Source: Paramecium octaurelia (Eukaryota > Ciliophora > Oligohymenophorea > Peniculida > Parameciidae). From it: a stretch of DNA of 64,000 nt. The notes under the pieces were generated by a model. The model had not been told where the DNA came from, did not search any database, and saw only the letters and a list, made by a program, of their open reading frames with translations. This document shows, in pieces, positions 23,401 to 36,867 of this stretch. How positions within the stretch are numbered: position 1 is the stretch's first letter; each line of letters opens with the position of its first letter. A program made the position numbers and the translations under genes. The stretch covers positions 44,024 to 108,023 of the forward strand of contig CAJJDP010000084.1 of assembly GCA_905182995.1 (NCBI GenBank), given 5' to 3'.

Positions 23401-24746
23401 TTTAATTTCAGGCATAAATTTAACTCTTTGTTTCTACGAACAGTAGCCTCACTTATTTTAATATATTTCTGATAAATGAAGCATATAATTCATATGACAT
23501 GGAAATACTCAATCCATCAGAGAAAATATCACTTAATAAATATTCTAAATTGAGTCAATCTGACTTAGAAAAGACTAAATAACTCACATAATATTAAGAA
23601 GCTATGATTATGGCTCAAGGGATAGGCAGTGTAATTGTACTAATTTCAGGAAATTTTTAAATTTTTATTGAAATTCTAGACAATTTACAGTATCAATCAT
23701 ATTTAAAGTACATTAATGTTATTTATCCCGAAAATCTCTACCTTTTTTTTGAAGCCACTAATTTAATAAGTATTGTACCAATCTTCGATTATTTATAAAT
23801 TAATGGATTCTATTAAAGATTTCTATATTAAGAATTTATTGAGTCTTATGCTAAATTGCAGTTTTACAAATTAAATGCTCATTTAATTACTAATCTGCAA
23901 TTCTTTTTCATCTAAGTAGTATTCACCCTTATATTTGTTATGGTTCTGAGATTAATTTCAAAACTCAGTTTCAGAATAGTCTACAGAATATAATCCTAAC
24001 ATTATCTAGTTTTTAGGCTAAGAAGTATTTAATCGAAATTGCTTAACTAAGCATTCAATTGGATTTTTAATTTTTTTCATTACATTTTGACTTTTCTGGC
24101 AGAATTTTACTAAAGTGGTTTATTAGACGTATTGCTTGCAAACGCCTGGGATTTGCTATTTAAAATATTTTTAAGTTTAACATCCTCCTCAAAATAGGAT
24201 AATATTTCTCGAATACAGAACATCCTTTCTTATTTGGTCTTGGCAGTCTCAGGGAGCTTTATTACATCCTCATTAAAACCTGTCTTTTCAAGAAAGAATT
24301 AGATGCTGATTAATAGATATAGGGCTGTTTACTTACTTAAATAATTTTTATTTTGCTATTTCTTGATATGTTTTCAAAATCATTAATTGATCCAATTATT
24401 GATGTTGACTACTACTAATATAATTTACTTAATTGCATTAATTTTCGTAAGACTTAACTTGCAGGTATTGGATAAATTGTAAATGATTATAATGGAAATT
24501 TCTATAATTACATTTACTTTTTCTTCTATATTTTATTTAAAAGATTACAGAGATTTAATAAGCGAGTAAAATAAGATGTTATTGGGTTTTGCTTAAATAT
24601 ATTTGTTGATTTCAGGCTTATTAGGCATTTTCATTAAGTAACTAATTATGATATATAAATAAATTAAAAAAAGATGCTTTAAAATAAAAAAGAGGAATAA
24701 GATTTCTAAATTAGTTACACACCTGATATTAGAGATTGTTTCATGA
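20466..24746 (+). CDS. Large Cys-rich multi-pass membrane protein
   Basis: About 1397 residues. A signal/anchor (MQIFSFLLSLIFIYMF) is followed by a beta-rich ectodomain typical of Paramecium families (GGNTIFGGFLIFG, LPPHYKVRIDINFWKIDDW). A long cysteine-rich region follows, with four CGDGxx..ECDDGN repeats (DUF4215-like) near 21740, 21996, 22875 and 23050. The C-terminal 400 residues hold about six membrane segments. Introns: 20605-20627 and 20806-20828 (23 nt each; the second ends AAG). A third frame change at 21068-21108 fits a 41-nt GT..AG intron, which makes the coding length divisible by three, or a one-base deletion before C-Q-F-C. From 21111 to the stop there is a single frame of 1211 codons. 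Role unknown; a surface receptor-like protein is inference. Confidence 0.85.
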
Positions 24747-25269
24747 CTCTAAATAAGTTGATTTATAAATTTATATTAGAATAATAACAAATTTAGTTTT
24801 AAAAAACATTTTAGTTTGTAAATGTTATCATTTTCATTTTTTATATTATGAATTTTTTTAAAATAAAATATTTTTTGCTCATATTGTAGACAACTTAACG
24901 AACTAAATATGGTCTAAATATGTACATTTTGATTACTAAAAATGATTACCATTTATGATGTAGAACTCCATATATATTTAATTAAATTATTTAAGATTAA
25001 TATTTTAAGGTTTGAATTTAGATAAGAAATTTAAGTGGAAATAGATTTTGAATACCCAATTACATTTGTAAGTCTCCTATTCATAAACTTTAATCACCAA
25101 ATGCTAAAAATAGTTCAGATTTCAAACAGAAGGAAATTAAAAAATAATAATACTTTAAATATTAGATATAATCAACAAAAGATATTCTTGAGAACTATGA
25201 ATCAACCAAATAGTTTACTTTACTTTTTTCTTCAGATGAAATTAATATCTTGATAATTCATCGCATGAT
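24747..25269. other. Spacer
   Basis: Between the Cys-rich gene and the vWA pseudogene. An open run at 25035-25253 is chance-length; its end may hold decayed 5' sequence of the vWA gene (N-Q-Y-L-D-N-S-S in another frame). Confidence 0.4.
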
Positions 25270-26970
25270 AATGATGCCTTGCAATATTAAAAATATTGTG
25301 CTACATTAACCTTCATTCCAAAATTTAATGAAGTTTCATTAGATGATACATAATATTTAGATGGTTTAAGTATGGCTGACAATTAAGTAATTAATAGAGG
25401 CAACTACTTTTTCAAAATTGATCGAAGTGGATCCATGAGTGGATCTAGGATCAAAAAAGCGAAATAAGCTTCTAATTCATTTTCTATACTGAGTTTAACA
25501 TAATTTCATTTGGTATTGCGGATATTTTTTTAATTTTTCATCATTAAACCTTATTCTTAAATAATGTGCTTCCACAATAGTGATTTTATTCATTTTTTGA
25601 TATCTCCAAAAAATATTCATAAATGTCATTAGAATTAGCAATTAGGCATGTTGAAAATATGAATGCTGACGTAGAAGAAACTAACATACTGACTTCATTA
25701 AAGAAGATGGTATATAACGCAAGCTATGGCACATCCAAAAATATAACTCTGAATGTATTTTTGCTTATTGATGGATAGGTTGTTGCTGATCGAATTATTG
25801 AATTGGTTTAATCTAATAATCAAGTACAAACTAGGATCTACACATTAGGAATATGTCAAGAATGTAGTTAATACTTGATCAAAAGAGTGGTTGAAGTAGG
25901 AAATGGCAAATATCAAATTGTAAGCGATAAGGAAGATATAAACGAGAAAGTGATTGACCTATTATAAGATTCATTAAGACTTTTTATTTACAAGCATTTA
26001 GATTAGAATCAAATTTAGTAAATTTAGCATCTATTATTCCCAATCCAGAATCAATAGTTTATTTAAAAGAAAAATTAGGAGCCTACAATCTAAGCACTGT
26101 ATCCAATGGAATAATAATAAGAAAATCTATAGTTTAAGTTCAATTGTTTTGATCCCTAAAATTAAAAATAAATATAATATTCTGTAAGTTTAAGCCTGAA
26201 TAATCTTTAAACAATAAATATTTTTAAAAATTGACACCCTATAAATTAATACTTATTATGAAAACTCAATAAAATATAATTAACAACAATTGAATTTATC
26301 AAACTTAATTGATTCATCTGTTTAAAATCAAATTCTATGTTTAAAATAGCATTTGTAAGCAAACTTTATGAATAAGTTCAATCTTAGCGAGATCAATTAG
26401 ATAAATATTGATCAAGTTATGAATTAGTTAGATTTGGATATTTAAAATATCTAATATATGAGTTAAAGCTTAAGCAACTGTAAACTTATAAAATGACAGA
26501 CTGTAAAATTCATGGAAAGAGAAACTAACAGAAAGAGCAAAGTCTTCAGCAAGTTGCTGTGGAGGTGGAGGCTCTTAAAATGATTATGACAGTTTCAGCT
26601 AAATATTTACATTCCTGAAAAATAATAACAATAAACCTAATGCACTCAACCAATATTATAATAATAACCGTAAAAAATATAAATATAAAATAGGCAGAAA
26701 AAATAGGTAATGATAGCCTTACTTAACCAATTGATTGCATTTGCTTTAGCAGACGCTAGTTTTAGAATAGATAAAGAAATACAATAAATAATCAATTATA
26801 AATATTTGAAAAATCATTAAAATCTAAAAGATGATGTTTGGAATACTTTCCTAGCGTTATTGTACTTAGAAAATTAGTTTAGTCAATTTAAAAACATGGT
26901 AGTTGGTTTATTAGAAAGGTATGTCATATCTAAAGCAAGATGGTATATATTAAAAATAAAAGAAGCTTGA
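25270..26970 (+). pseudogene. von Willebrand factor A domain protein, broken
   Basis: The MIDAS motif of a vWA domain is plain: NYFFKIDRSGSMSGSRIKKA (DxSxS). It is followed, one frame over, by EFNIISFGIADIF, SLELAIRHVENMNADVEETN, LNVFLLIDGQVV and TRIYTLGICQECSQYLIKRV, in the order of the fold. The C-terminal part (LKDDVWNTFLALLYLENQF) is like the helical tail of ciliate vWA proteins and ends at TGA 26968-26970. There is a frame change near 25480, a TGA near 25580 and at least two more breaks in 26200-26720. In intact relatives the domain binds a divalent cation and protein partners. Confidence 0.65.
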
Positions 26971-28004
26971 ATATTTAATTATATGAAAAATTCACTTAAA
27001 TATAATATCCTTTACAGAGTTATTGTAATTTAAAGCAAAGATAATACTGTCAATATATAATTGATTGCTCTTTACATTTATATAATTAAATTTAAATTCC
27101 TCTAATATTTTAAAACAATATCCTTTCATGATTTAGTTTTTTGGTAGACAACTAATGAATATGTAAATGAAATTCTATCAATTAATTAAGATTGTGATTT
27201 CTTAAAATCTTGGATATAGATGGGCTTATTTTAATAATACAATTCTAATAATCGACTTTCGAATATTCTGTAAAAAATGAAATTACTTTTAATTTCGATT
27301 AAACATTATTAATAATGAAGTTTTGATTTTATCCTTTAATAATTTATAAATCATAGCCTAAAAGTAGCTATTTTCTGTGCTCATAGAACTCTTCATCACA
27401 ATTGTATTTGAAAAATCAAAGAAATTTCAGTAATATATTTTATTTATAGAAATTTAATCAACTATTTAGTATTTAGAAATAAATCAGGACTATAAAATAC
27501 TACCTTTATCATTATTTGTATGACTAAATGTTAATATTATATTTATGATAAAAGAAAAAGTTCTTTAAAATGAAATATTAGTCATCGGAATGAGTTAAGA
27601 GGTATACTTCATCAGATGTAACTCTTACATTGTACAAGTTTAAAATGAGCAGCCAATAAGCCTAAGAATTAATCTTAAATATAGGTGTAGAATTAATAAA
27701 AATGAAAATTTTAAAGAAGGCAAAAACCAAGCTACATGACATAATTCAGTCTGTCGCAGACAATAGATACAGTTTCAAAGACTTCATGGTTGGCTAAGCT
27801 AAAGTATAATAAATATGTGTCCTTGCAATCTTTAAAAGGCTAAAACTATTTGACAATCGCATACATTAATAAATTTAAATCTTTCCAGTATGCAAACTTT
27901 TATTTTACCTTATAATAAGGAATTCACAATATTTGTTTTCTATGTATACCTCATACTTTATTTAAGAAATATAAGCCCATCAAAGTTTCTCTCCTATACA
28001 TATC
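26971..28004. other. No intact gene; one short open frame
   Basis: The only frame with natural-looking composition is 27545-27739 (64 codons; EILVIGMSQEVYFIRCNSY), expected by chance in this code. The rest is AT-rich spacer. Confidence 0.35.
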
Positions 28005-28557
28005 TCATATTTAAATTTAAAGTTAATGCTTAAATTGATTAAATAATAGTACTTATTAAACAGCACCATAAGGAATCTCCCCCTGACTTATGTGGGGATT
28101 CTGTTATTTAATTTTGCTTTGCATCTTCTCATAGTCAATCTCATAGGTTATCAAATCAAATCCTTTTGATGTTTATAATCTCATTCTCCTACTAATTAAT
28201 ATTATAAGGATGATCTGAAATTATTTATACAACTCCAAAAATCAAATTGAATGAGACTGATTTCTAATTTATTTGGCAATCAAGTAGTGGGAATTCCAAT
28301 TTATAGGTATCTTTAGTCAACCTAGTTCTTTAGCAGCCTAATCAGATATAAACACCTATTCTAACTGAAAAGGTGAACACTCCTTTTATTTCTTTTTTAT
28401 ATTAGAGCGATAAAATGATTGGCAATCAGTTTAAGAATATACCATCATGAACATTTCTTTGGTAACTTCCTCAAATAGAGTAGTTGATGTTTTATGTCTA
28501 TTAATAGTGTTAATTAGTATTTTTATAACTTCAGTGCTTATTCCCATTTTCTTCTAT
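28005..28557 (-). pseudogene. Unrecognised broken gene
   Basis: Starts ATG 28557-28555 (MGISTEVIKILINTINRHK), runs 78 codons, then continues in other frames with DTYKLEFPLLDCQINQKSVS and LITYEIDYEKMQSKIKQQNP, ending TGA 28007-28005. The three parts fit one protein of about 180 residues with two or three frame changes. No GT..AG pair of normal size explains them. Family unknown. Confidence 0.5.
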
Positions 28558-29853
28558 AATGGCTGATTATTAAATTTTAAATACTAAAATTTAAAATGTT
28601 AAATATATTTTTTATTTGAAGTTAGAATTCTTGATTTCCATTTAATAAATGATTGTATTATTATTTTGTGATTGATCTTGACAATATAAGTAGAAATATA
28701 ATAATTTCTATTATAATCAAACCAAAGATAGATTAAAACTTATTTATTAAGTGGAAACAAGTTAAAAATAATAGGTTTAGACAAGGAGAAAAACATTAAA
28801 TAAGGAAAAAATGCAAGATTGAATTAAAAAAATACTTCTAAGTAATATTTTTAATGATATTTTTCATTATATTATATGAAGAACTTACTTACTCCTTTAG
28901 TTTTAGAATCTATCAATCAAATAATTTGAAGATTTTGTTCCTTAGAAGGAAGCATAGATTATTATATCTTATTTATAAGTAGATCAGAATTTTTCCACTA
29001 TTGGAATATTTCCTATATTTGTTGATAAAAATTTGATAAAATCTGATTACTTACATAAATAAAATGTGAAACTTAATCAATAATCAAAATCACTTTCAAT
29101 AAATTTAAGGCATCCGTAATAAAAAAGTAATTTAATTTAATTCAAGTTATGATTATAACATAAAGCAAATCAACTTTGAATTGACTTTCGAAAATACTCA
29201 CAAGTCCTGTTAGGAATTAGTAGTTAATATTTCAGACATGAGTATGTTATTCAGTGTAGCAAATACAATATAATTTTTAAATTAATTAGAATGCTCAATC
29301 AAATTTATTTAATTATAATCCTAAAATATGTAAAAAGAAGAACAGATATTTTATGAAATATCCAGATGATGATTCACAGTATAATATTTTTAATATTCTT
29401 GTATTTTATTAAATAATTTTAAAAATATAAATAGGGATCAATTCATTACCTTCAAATGAAACAAAATTTTCGAAAAACAAACATATGTATTATATGCTCT
29501 AATATTTTGATTTAATATATTAGAATGGTTTAAAGTGAACTTACAAAGAGTGTTGATTAAATTTCAAAATAAGAAATTAACTCATAGAATGAAATTCGAT
29601 GATGACAGTCACTTAAGCACTTTGTTTCTCAATTAAAAATTATTTACAACCACAGAATACCTTATAATTCACTGAAATTCAGTATCGTTGTTGAGAATGT
29701 TATACTTTTGTTCTAAATTATTTCCATTTATTTATAAATTACACAATTAATAAATATTGAAACATCAAGAATATACAAATAAGAAATAAATATAGAAAAA
29801 AAAACAAAGCAATACTAGTGAAAAATAAAAAACTTTATAACAATATTAAAAAG
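28558..29853 (+). other. Decayed coding sequence
   Basis: The best stretch is 29140-29368, open to TGA, with NIKQINFELTFENTHKSCQE and SDMSMLFSVANTIQFLNQL. Upstream, MKNLLTPLVLESINQII (about 28877) is followed by a TGA and shifted frames. Probably one broken gene; family unknown. Confidence 0.35.
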
Positions 29854-30186
29854 ATGAGTATCATTGATAAACAAATAGTAGGTCGATAATTCAATTAAAA
29901 ATAATTCATATTTGAACTTCCTCATATCTAAATAGATGTCGAAGAATCAACCATGATTATTTTTTACTTTTTTTCATTTATTTTAAGGTTTCGACATTTA
30001 ACTTTTGATATAATTAAGATTTTAATTAAGAGAAGAAGTAAAATCTTTATGTTTGGTTATATGGGTTATATTGAAAGATAAAATTGCCATTTCATTTTCC
30101 AATTCAGAATATATTTCAATAAATAATTGCTTAATAAAAAAACTTCAAATTAGAGAGAAAAATAGTAATTATCTTTACAACTTTGA
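29854..30186 (+). CDS. 110-residue open frame, unrecognised
   Basis: Begins MSIIDKQIVGRQFNQKQFIF and carries one hydrophobic segment (MIIFYFFSFILRF). Both ends are clean, but an open run this long is likely by chance, so this is weak. No neighbour supports it. Confidence 0.25.
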
Positions 30187-30479
30187 TTTATAACAATTTA
30201 TATTTTTAGAATACAATAATAGTTGAAATTGAATATCACTCCAGATTTTATTCTTTAGAAACTATGATAGTCTTTAATATTAAAATACTTATGAAATAGA
30301 GATATAAATAGAAATTAGAATTCTAATATATGAATTAAGGAAGAAATTAGTTTCATTATAATTCAGATAAAAGACAATTAAAATATTTCATACATTATAA
30401 ATTTGGCTCTATTTAACCAAATAATATGGTCTGAGATTAGAAAACTTTCAATAAGTTAGATTTTCCTTCTACTATGTTC

Positions 30480-30990
30480 CAGAACCAAATTAAGAAGATG
30501 CTGATAATGATCCTTCAATCTGCAATTTTTACAATACATGAGTTTGGCCATCAAAGAAGTGGCTCCTTTCCATGAGAACCAGAAATAGAAATTGTTTTCT
30601 AAATCTTTGAAATCCTCAGTCAATTTCTAACTCAATCAACCCTTAACCTACAGGAGGATTTTCACAATTGATAATTATTGAAGATCTCTTCAACCAATTT
30701 GACGCAAGCATACTTCTTCAAACAAATCTGATTCTTCTGATTTGATCAAAAAGAGCAACCATATAAATCAGCCTCAAGACCAACCAGGAGTGTATATTTA
30801 ATCATTCCTGAACTCAAACACCAAAAATATTTTGCCATCCTCCTTTGGATCAACATATCTCGATCAGATAACAATAGACTGTTAGAAGCAATCAATAATG
30901 CTAAGAGGCTGGGCAAAAAAAAGTAACTCCTGGAAATGATTAATTGTAATATGAAATTTCTAAAAAGTCAAAACGAGTGATCTTTTTTGA
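30480..30990 (+). pseudogene. Coding-like region, broken or misread
   Basis: Base composition is richer in G+C than its surroundings. On the plus strand one frame gives MSLAIKEVAPFHENQKQK and a Ser/Asn-rich run; another gives RSVYLIIPELKHQKYFAILL and LLEAINNAKRLGKKKQLLEM. The minus strand also has a plausible run (MERSHFFDGQTHVLQ). I cannot decide strand or family. Confidence 0.3.
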
Positions 30991-32105
30991 TCTGGTTTAA
31001 ATTATATTTGGATATTTTGAGACTAGCATCTTGAAATAATGAATTCAAATTAACTAAGAACTCTTTATTTCAACTCGTCAATACCTACATAACTTGAAAG
31101 GAATTGAATTAATGATAAGGATATAAACAAACAGAATTTAAACTGTTAAAAGTGTAAGGGCTAAAATCTGGACCTTTATGATAAAGACTTAAAGTGGCAA
31201 TAAAAATTGATAAACTTTACACCTTCTTATAATTGAAGAAGTTTGGTCATCCAACCTCTGAATTTAAAGTTAGGTCATGAGAGTTTTTGTTTGTATATTA
31301 AAGCTTGGATAATCTTATGATAAAATACAAACATTTTAATCTATTCATTAGGGTTGTGAGTGAGCGCTTATTGGAGAACTTATCATACTGCCTCATTAAT
31401 CTTCTATTGGAATTGAATTACCAATATAGGACATTGTGTGCATCACTATTCATTCTCCTTAAAACAATATCTCTATCAATTTAACTCAGATTAAGTTTCC
31501 TTTTATTTCCCTGCTAATCTAATCTAAACTAAACTAATCATAATATTCCTACTTCTTGCTGCATTCATCACAAGAGCAAAAGTCATTTCACTTTTAGAAT
31601 TGAAATCATCACCTCAATAACCAATTATATAACTTTGTTTAAGCTAATTTTTAATTTCTACATCTTAATCATTGTCACTGATGATTTCATTTAATCAGCC
31701 TTATTAGTTTGATTAATTGCACTGTGTTAATCCTTCTCTTTCATAATTTATCTCAACCTCCTATTTTAGGTTGTATTTTTGGTAACCTAAATTAGACTTA
31801 ATTCTAAATAAGAGGTTTCATGAGTGATTATTATTTAGTTATTGATATAAAGAGAAAGATCCCTAAAATCGTATAATTACATGGATGAAAAATTAAATTT
31901 GATGAATCAAATGAGAGTGGAATAAAGAGAGATAGTATGTCCAATATTTATTACCTATTAATCAACTCACCTACAAAATCCTTTTAGATTGAAAGAGAGG
32001 ATATTCCGATAATCATTTATTACATATAATCTTTCTAATTGTTATTCTGTAATTATTATTTTAGTTAAAATAATTTTTCATTATTTTTCATAACATATAA
32101 AGCAT
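30991..32105. other. Spacer with decayed sequence shared with 13330-14820
   Basis: 31880-32000 matches 13330-14820 in order. The rest has only short open runs on both strands. The 100 bases before 32106 are the probable promoter of the membrane-protein gene. Confidence 0.45.
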
Positions 32106-35100
32106 ATGTTGAGTTTGTTCATAATTTTTGGAATCAATACTCTTCAAATAAATTCAGAAGCTATAACCTGCTAGACTCTGCAAATGCAACCAAAAATAAC
32201 ATGTTAAATCAAACTTAAGGACTGTTTCATATTGGAAGGAGATGAAGAAGATTATTACAAACTCGAACATATTGATAAAGAAATTATATAAAAATCCTTT
32301 ACTATTCCTTACAAATATATGCCTATCTATATTTCAATGTTCAATAGATTAGAATAAGATATGATCTAAATGAAATTAATTTGTTAATTATTTCTGAATT
32401 ATACATATTATATAACATGTATGAGGTATGATACATTGAATCATTGTGAAAACGTTCATCAATTAGAGAGCATTGAAATAGAAACAAATATTTTATCAGA
32501 AGAAAGATGTGATGAAATGTATTAATTAGAAGATGGAAGAATAATACTATTCTGTTTGAAATAATTTATTTTTAAATAATATTCAGTAAATTTTCAAGGA
32601 GATATTGTCCCACTTATAGAATATGATGTTTCTGATTAAGTTTAAGATTAGTGCAAGAAGAAACAGAATAAAATATATGGTAAGAATTAGTTTATAGTAT
32701 CATTTTATTAATGTTCAAATTGGAAAATTTTTTCAATTAATACACACCAAATCGAAATTGTTTTGGAATCTAAAATGTAAGATTATTAGTCGGTCCTCAA
32801 ATTTTTTCCAAAAGTAAGTGATGTATAATTATCTCCATTATTAAAAAGTATTCTATATCTCTTCGAAGGTAATCATTATATTCAAGTTATTTATGGAATA
32901 AATTAATAAGGATCCTATTAATTATTTGAGAGTGAAAATTCAATTTTAAAAATAATACTATTAAGGTCAAATCCGAATGGTCTGCTAATTACATATTCAA
33001 ATATGACTAAGTATAAACCATTTAAGAGTATTGGAAATGAAATTGTCTTAAATTATACTTTTGAAGTCGATAATATTCATTTATTTTCCAATTATCTCTT
33101 CCTATAAAATTAAACATAGCTAATAATTAGAATAGATCATCATTTGATTTAAAGATACTAAATTTTAAATACACCATTAAATTTCTTTGAATAAAGTAAC
33201 CTATTTTATCAAATAGATAAATAGCAAAAATTGGTATAATTCTATAGATATTTTCCTATGAGTAGCTTCATTGAACCTAAATAAAAATTTATATATTTCA
33301 TTAAAAAAATAGAGAACACCAACTCTTCATCATTAGATTAGTGTTTCAGAATGAATTATGAAAATAATTCGAATGAGAAAAGGGAGTATTTTAAAGAGAT
33401 CCATATCCTTAAAGATTGTTAACTTAAGCAGGAAACAACAATAGGATTAGAAAGCCTTTTTTAATTGCAACAACAAAACTTTTCTATAAGTAATAATAAT
33501 AATGACATAATTAATTTGAGTATTTGGAAAGAGGCAAAAGAAGATATTTAATGTTATTAATGTCTAAAAAGTTATTAATTTAAAAGTAAGGCTTATTTAA
33601 GATATATGCATTAGCATAATTTTTTAATTTTTTAAGCTGATGATTCGTTATATTTTCATAATTGCATAAAAAACAAGATTGAAATGATTATAAACACCAA
33701 GTAATTTGAAGTATTTAAACATTTTGAAGATTATTTTCTTATTGATTAAAAGAATCAATAGATAAAAATTATACAAATTATTAATAGCGTTATCAATGAA
33801 AGAGTATTATAAAATAATGTTGAAATAATAAGAGCGCATCAAGTTTCTTCTTCGCTCATCATCTATATAAAAAATGAAAAATCCCCATTATTATTATCCA
33901 AAGACATTTTATAAATGTAGAAAAAGTATCTTCCTTAAAATCTTTTTTTGCAACAATAAATCCTTTTTTATCAAGAACTAGGAGGTTAGAAATTTATACA
34001 ATATCCAAATATCTTAGTTTAACTATTTCAAGGAGATATTAAATGTTTTGAATTTTCTGGCCCCATTATAATTTCAATTAAAAATGGGATAAAAGCATTT
34101 TATTCAATTATTGCAGTACAAAACTAAACCAATTCGATACTACTTTATTATTCGAATATATTTGAATTACAATAATTCTATAATTTTACACTAGAAGAAT
34201 ATCAATTTTCGAATCCTTTAAAATACACTTGCACTAAAAATAAGTTAGCTATTTTAATTGAACAAAGTTAATCTATTTTTATAGCTCTATTCAGTTTTAA
34301 TTAAGAATAAATTGATTTGTTAGATATTATAAGCACTGATGCTACCTATTTCGAATTCTAAATACCATATTTATTATATTTGAAAAATGGGCAAATGCGA
34401 CAACATTACATAAGCGAGATAGGCGCATTAATTGAAACCAAAATAAGTATCTTAACAAACCTTATTACATAATTTAATTTAAAATTCAAACCATCATTTA
34501 AATTTCAAGATGAATTGAATTTAACTCTCTCATTCTAAAATGAATGCTATTAAGTTTACTCTCTAAAGAGTGAAATTTCTTTCAAATTATCAAGGAATCA
34601 AAATTTGATATTAAAGATTTCTGAAATTTTTTATGGTCCAATACATAATTTAACAATAAAAAACAACCAAAAAATTGAATTGAAGAATCCTTTAAAATCA
34701 TTATACTAAATCAATTCATGTGATGAGGAAATGCTTATTTGTATTTAAGAATTATAATTTTAATAATAGAGTGAAACCCTACAAATACCATTCTCATTTT
34801 TTGTTTTATTATACGAAAATAAAACTGTGTGTCAAATTCTATAACCTTATATCGATGATTATATGAATTAGGTATTTTGGATATCAGATTATTAATTCTT
34901 AAGTATTTCTATTTTTAGCAATGAACTACAAATACAATTACTAGAATGCTTTAAATAAATGGATGGAGATTGTAAGAAAATCTAGAATTTAGTTACAAAC
35001 TTTATTATTACAAACTCTAAATAAAGTATCATAAAAAGTTAAAATTTAATTTAAATATAAAATAGTCTTCCCTAGATTTATTTGTATATTTTTAACTAGA

Positions 35101-35936
35101 ATTTTACTCTCATTAACATTTCAGATTATAATATAGATATCAAATATGTTGAATATTCTGAAAATTTATTTGTTGCTTTATCTAAGTTGGATCAAAAACA
35201 AAATTAAACAATTTTAAGAATCTACTAAATTAATTTAAATGGGTATATTGAGTTATTCTCTTAGATGATCACTAAAGGAATTGAAGATGTTTTATCAATG
35301 AAAGGTGAAGTTTAAAATATAGAATTAACTTCATGTAGATTATATGAAAATGTTATAATTATCAACATTTTTATTTAGCATATCAATAATTTCTTCATGA
35401 TCAAAATTTAGATAGATATTTTAAATGGTTTTGTTTTTTCTTATCATTTGTCAAAACAAATTAGAAACTCGTTATAACAGTTCGAATATAATCTTGATTA
35501 CGTGGATGATGATTATTTGGTTTTGAATTTGGTTAATACTGATGCTACATTATTATATGATTTAACAGAAGAAAGAATATTTTATGATTATAATCATCTC
35601 TCACATACTCACAGAAAAGTCACAAGGATAAATACTACACATTTCCTTTTTAGAAATGAATCTAATATTATGTTAGGATTACTATCATAATATGAGATTG
35701 ATCTAACGGAAATTTATGATATCAATTTCACCTTTATTTTATATGCCTAAAATCAAGTATCAGATACTTAAATTTTAATCCATGTAACTCGAGAAATGAC
35801 TTAAGACGATTTAAATAAGTACAAAACTTGTATTTTATTAATCAATGTGATATTTATTTTTTTATATTTAAGAACAAAGTAATATAGGAAGAACTATGAG
35901 AAATAATAACATTATGAATAATAAATGATCTTATGA
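32106..35936 (+). CDS. Large type I membrane protein, single exon
   Basis: 1276 residues in one uninterrupted frame (3831 nt); by chance such a frame is essentially impossible here. The start has a signal peptide (MLSLFIIFGINTLQINSEA). A very long extracellular region rich in Q, N, I, L and F follows, with regularly spaced beta-like stretches. A single membrane span near the C-terminus (CILLINVIFIFLYL) leads to a short basic tail (RTKQYRKNYEKQQ). It has isolated Cys but no Cys repeats. No domain recognised; it resembles the big lineage-specific surface proteins of Paramecium. The N-terminal segment ILEGDEEDYYKLEH recurs in the fragment at 15130-15300, so it belongs to a family. No intron is needed, unusual for this length in this genome. 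Confidence 0.85.
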
Positions 35937-36303
35937 TATTTAAATAATAAAATAAACTTTAAATCAAATGAAAATTCAAAAGATAAAATTAAAAGATATT
36001 TCTTAAAATTAAATATCCTTCTAAAAAAATAAAATTTAAAAACGATTCTTTAAGTTTCTTAATACTATTATTGATTTAATTAATTACAAGATTTTATCTA
36101 TGTGTTCCTGTTTCTTTTGTTTTTACATTATCTAATGTAAAACTGGTTCGATGTTAGATGAAGTCTTCAATATCATGCATTTTTGGTAGAACTTCACTCC
36201 TAAATAGAATGTTTTATTTTAAAAATTAGATTCGTTGATGTCTTAAACTCATTTATATATTTTAATTGTGAATAATTAAGAAATTATTTATAATTAAAAC
36301 AAA
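35937..36303. other. Spacer
   Basis: AT-rich 3' flank of the membrane-protein gene; nothing seen. Confidence 0.4.
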
Positions 36304-36663
36304 ATGCAAGATTATTAAGTTAAGAATGGCCTAACTGAGTAAATTAGGAAATATGGATGAATTAAAAACTATTCTTTGGTGTTTAAGGATTAAAAAAAAA
36401 GTATTTATTAAATAAACAATGGGAAAGCCCCAAGTAGTAGGTTTGGTGAAGGTGGAGGGAATATAATATACAATTAAGGGCAAAATCTAAAAAATAACAG
36501 TATTATAAAGTTCTTGAAATCCTAATTTAACTTAATAAAGAGGAGTTGGATGAGCTTTGTATAAAAATATTCAGCCTTATTTCATGAAAATGATTATGCT
36601 AATCATCAAGAGTCAGGTATTCTGAAAGCTGTTATATTTCAACAATATTCATAACGGTAATGA
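36304..36663 (+). pseudogene. Unrecognised protein with one in-frame TGA
   Basis: 119 codons from MQDYQVKNGLTEQIRKYG to a double TAA-TGA end. A single TGA sits at codon 19 (36358-36360). The middle (NNGKAPSSRFGEGGGNIIY) has a kelch-like look, but one motif is not enough to name it. 36685-36867 holds a further open run (KEFGKSQAVAMILKRKW), possibly its continuation. Confidence 0.35.
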
Positions 36664-36867
36664 TCCTACAAATTTTTCTCAGAGATGCTACTAATCTATT
36701 CATTAACAAATTATTTTTTTTTTTGGTCAAAGGAGTTTGGTAAAAGTCAAGCAGTTGCAATGATTCTGAAAAGGAAATGGAATAATGGATTAATTGAAAC
36801 AATGAATCTTCAATTCCGTCTGCTGAAAATGGATGGATTGGTAGACTTATTTGATTTCATATTGTAG

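Noticed and set aside
35502-35690. Separate small gene
   Set aside because: It lies in the frame of the 1276-residue protein; it only looks separate if TAA/TAG are read as stops.
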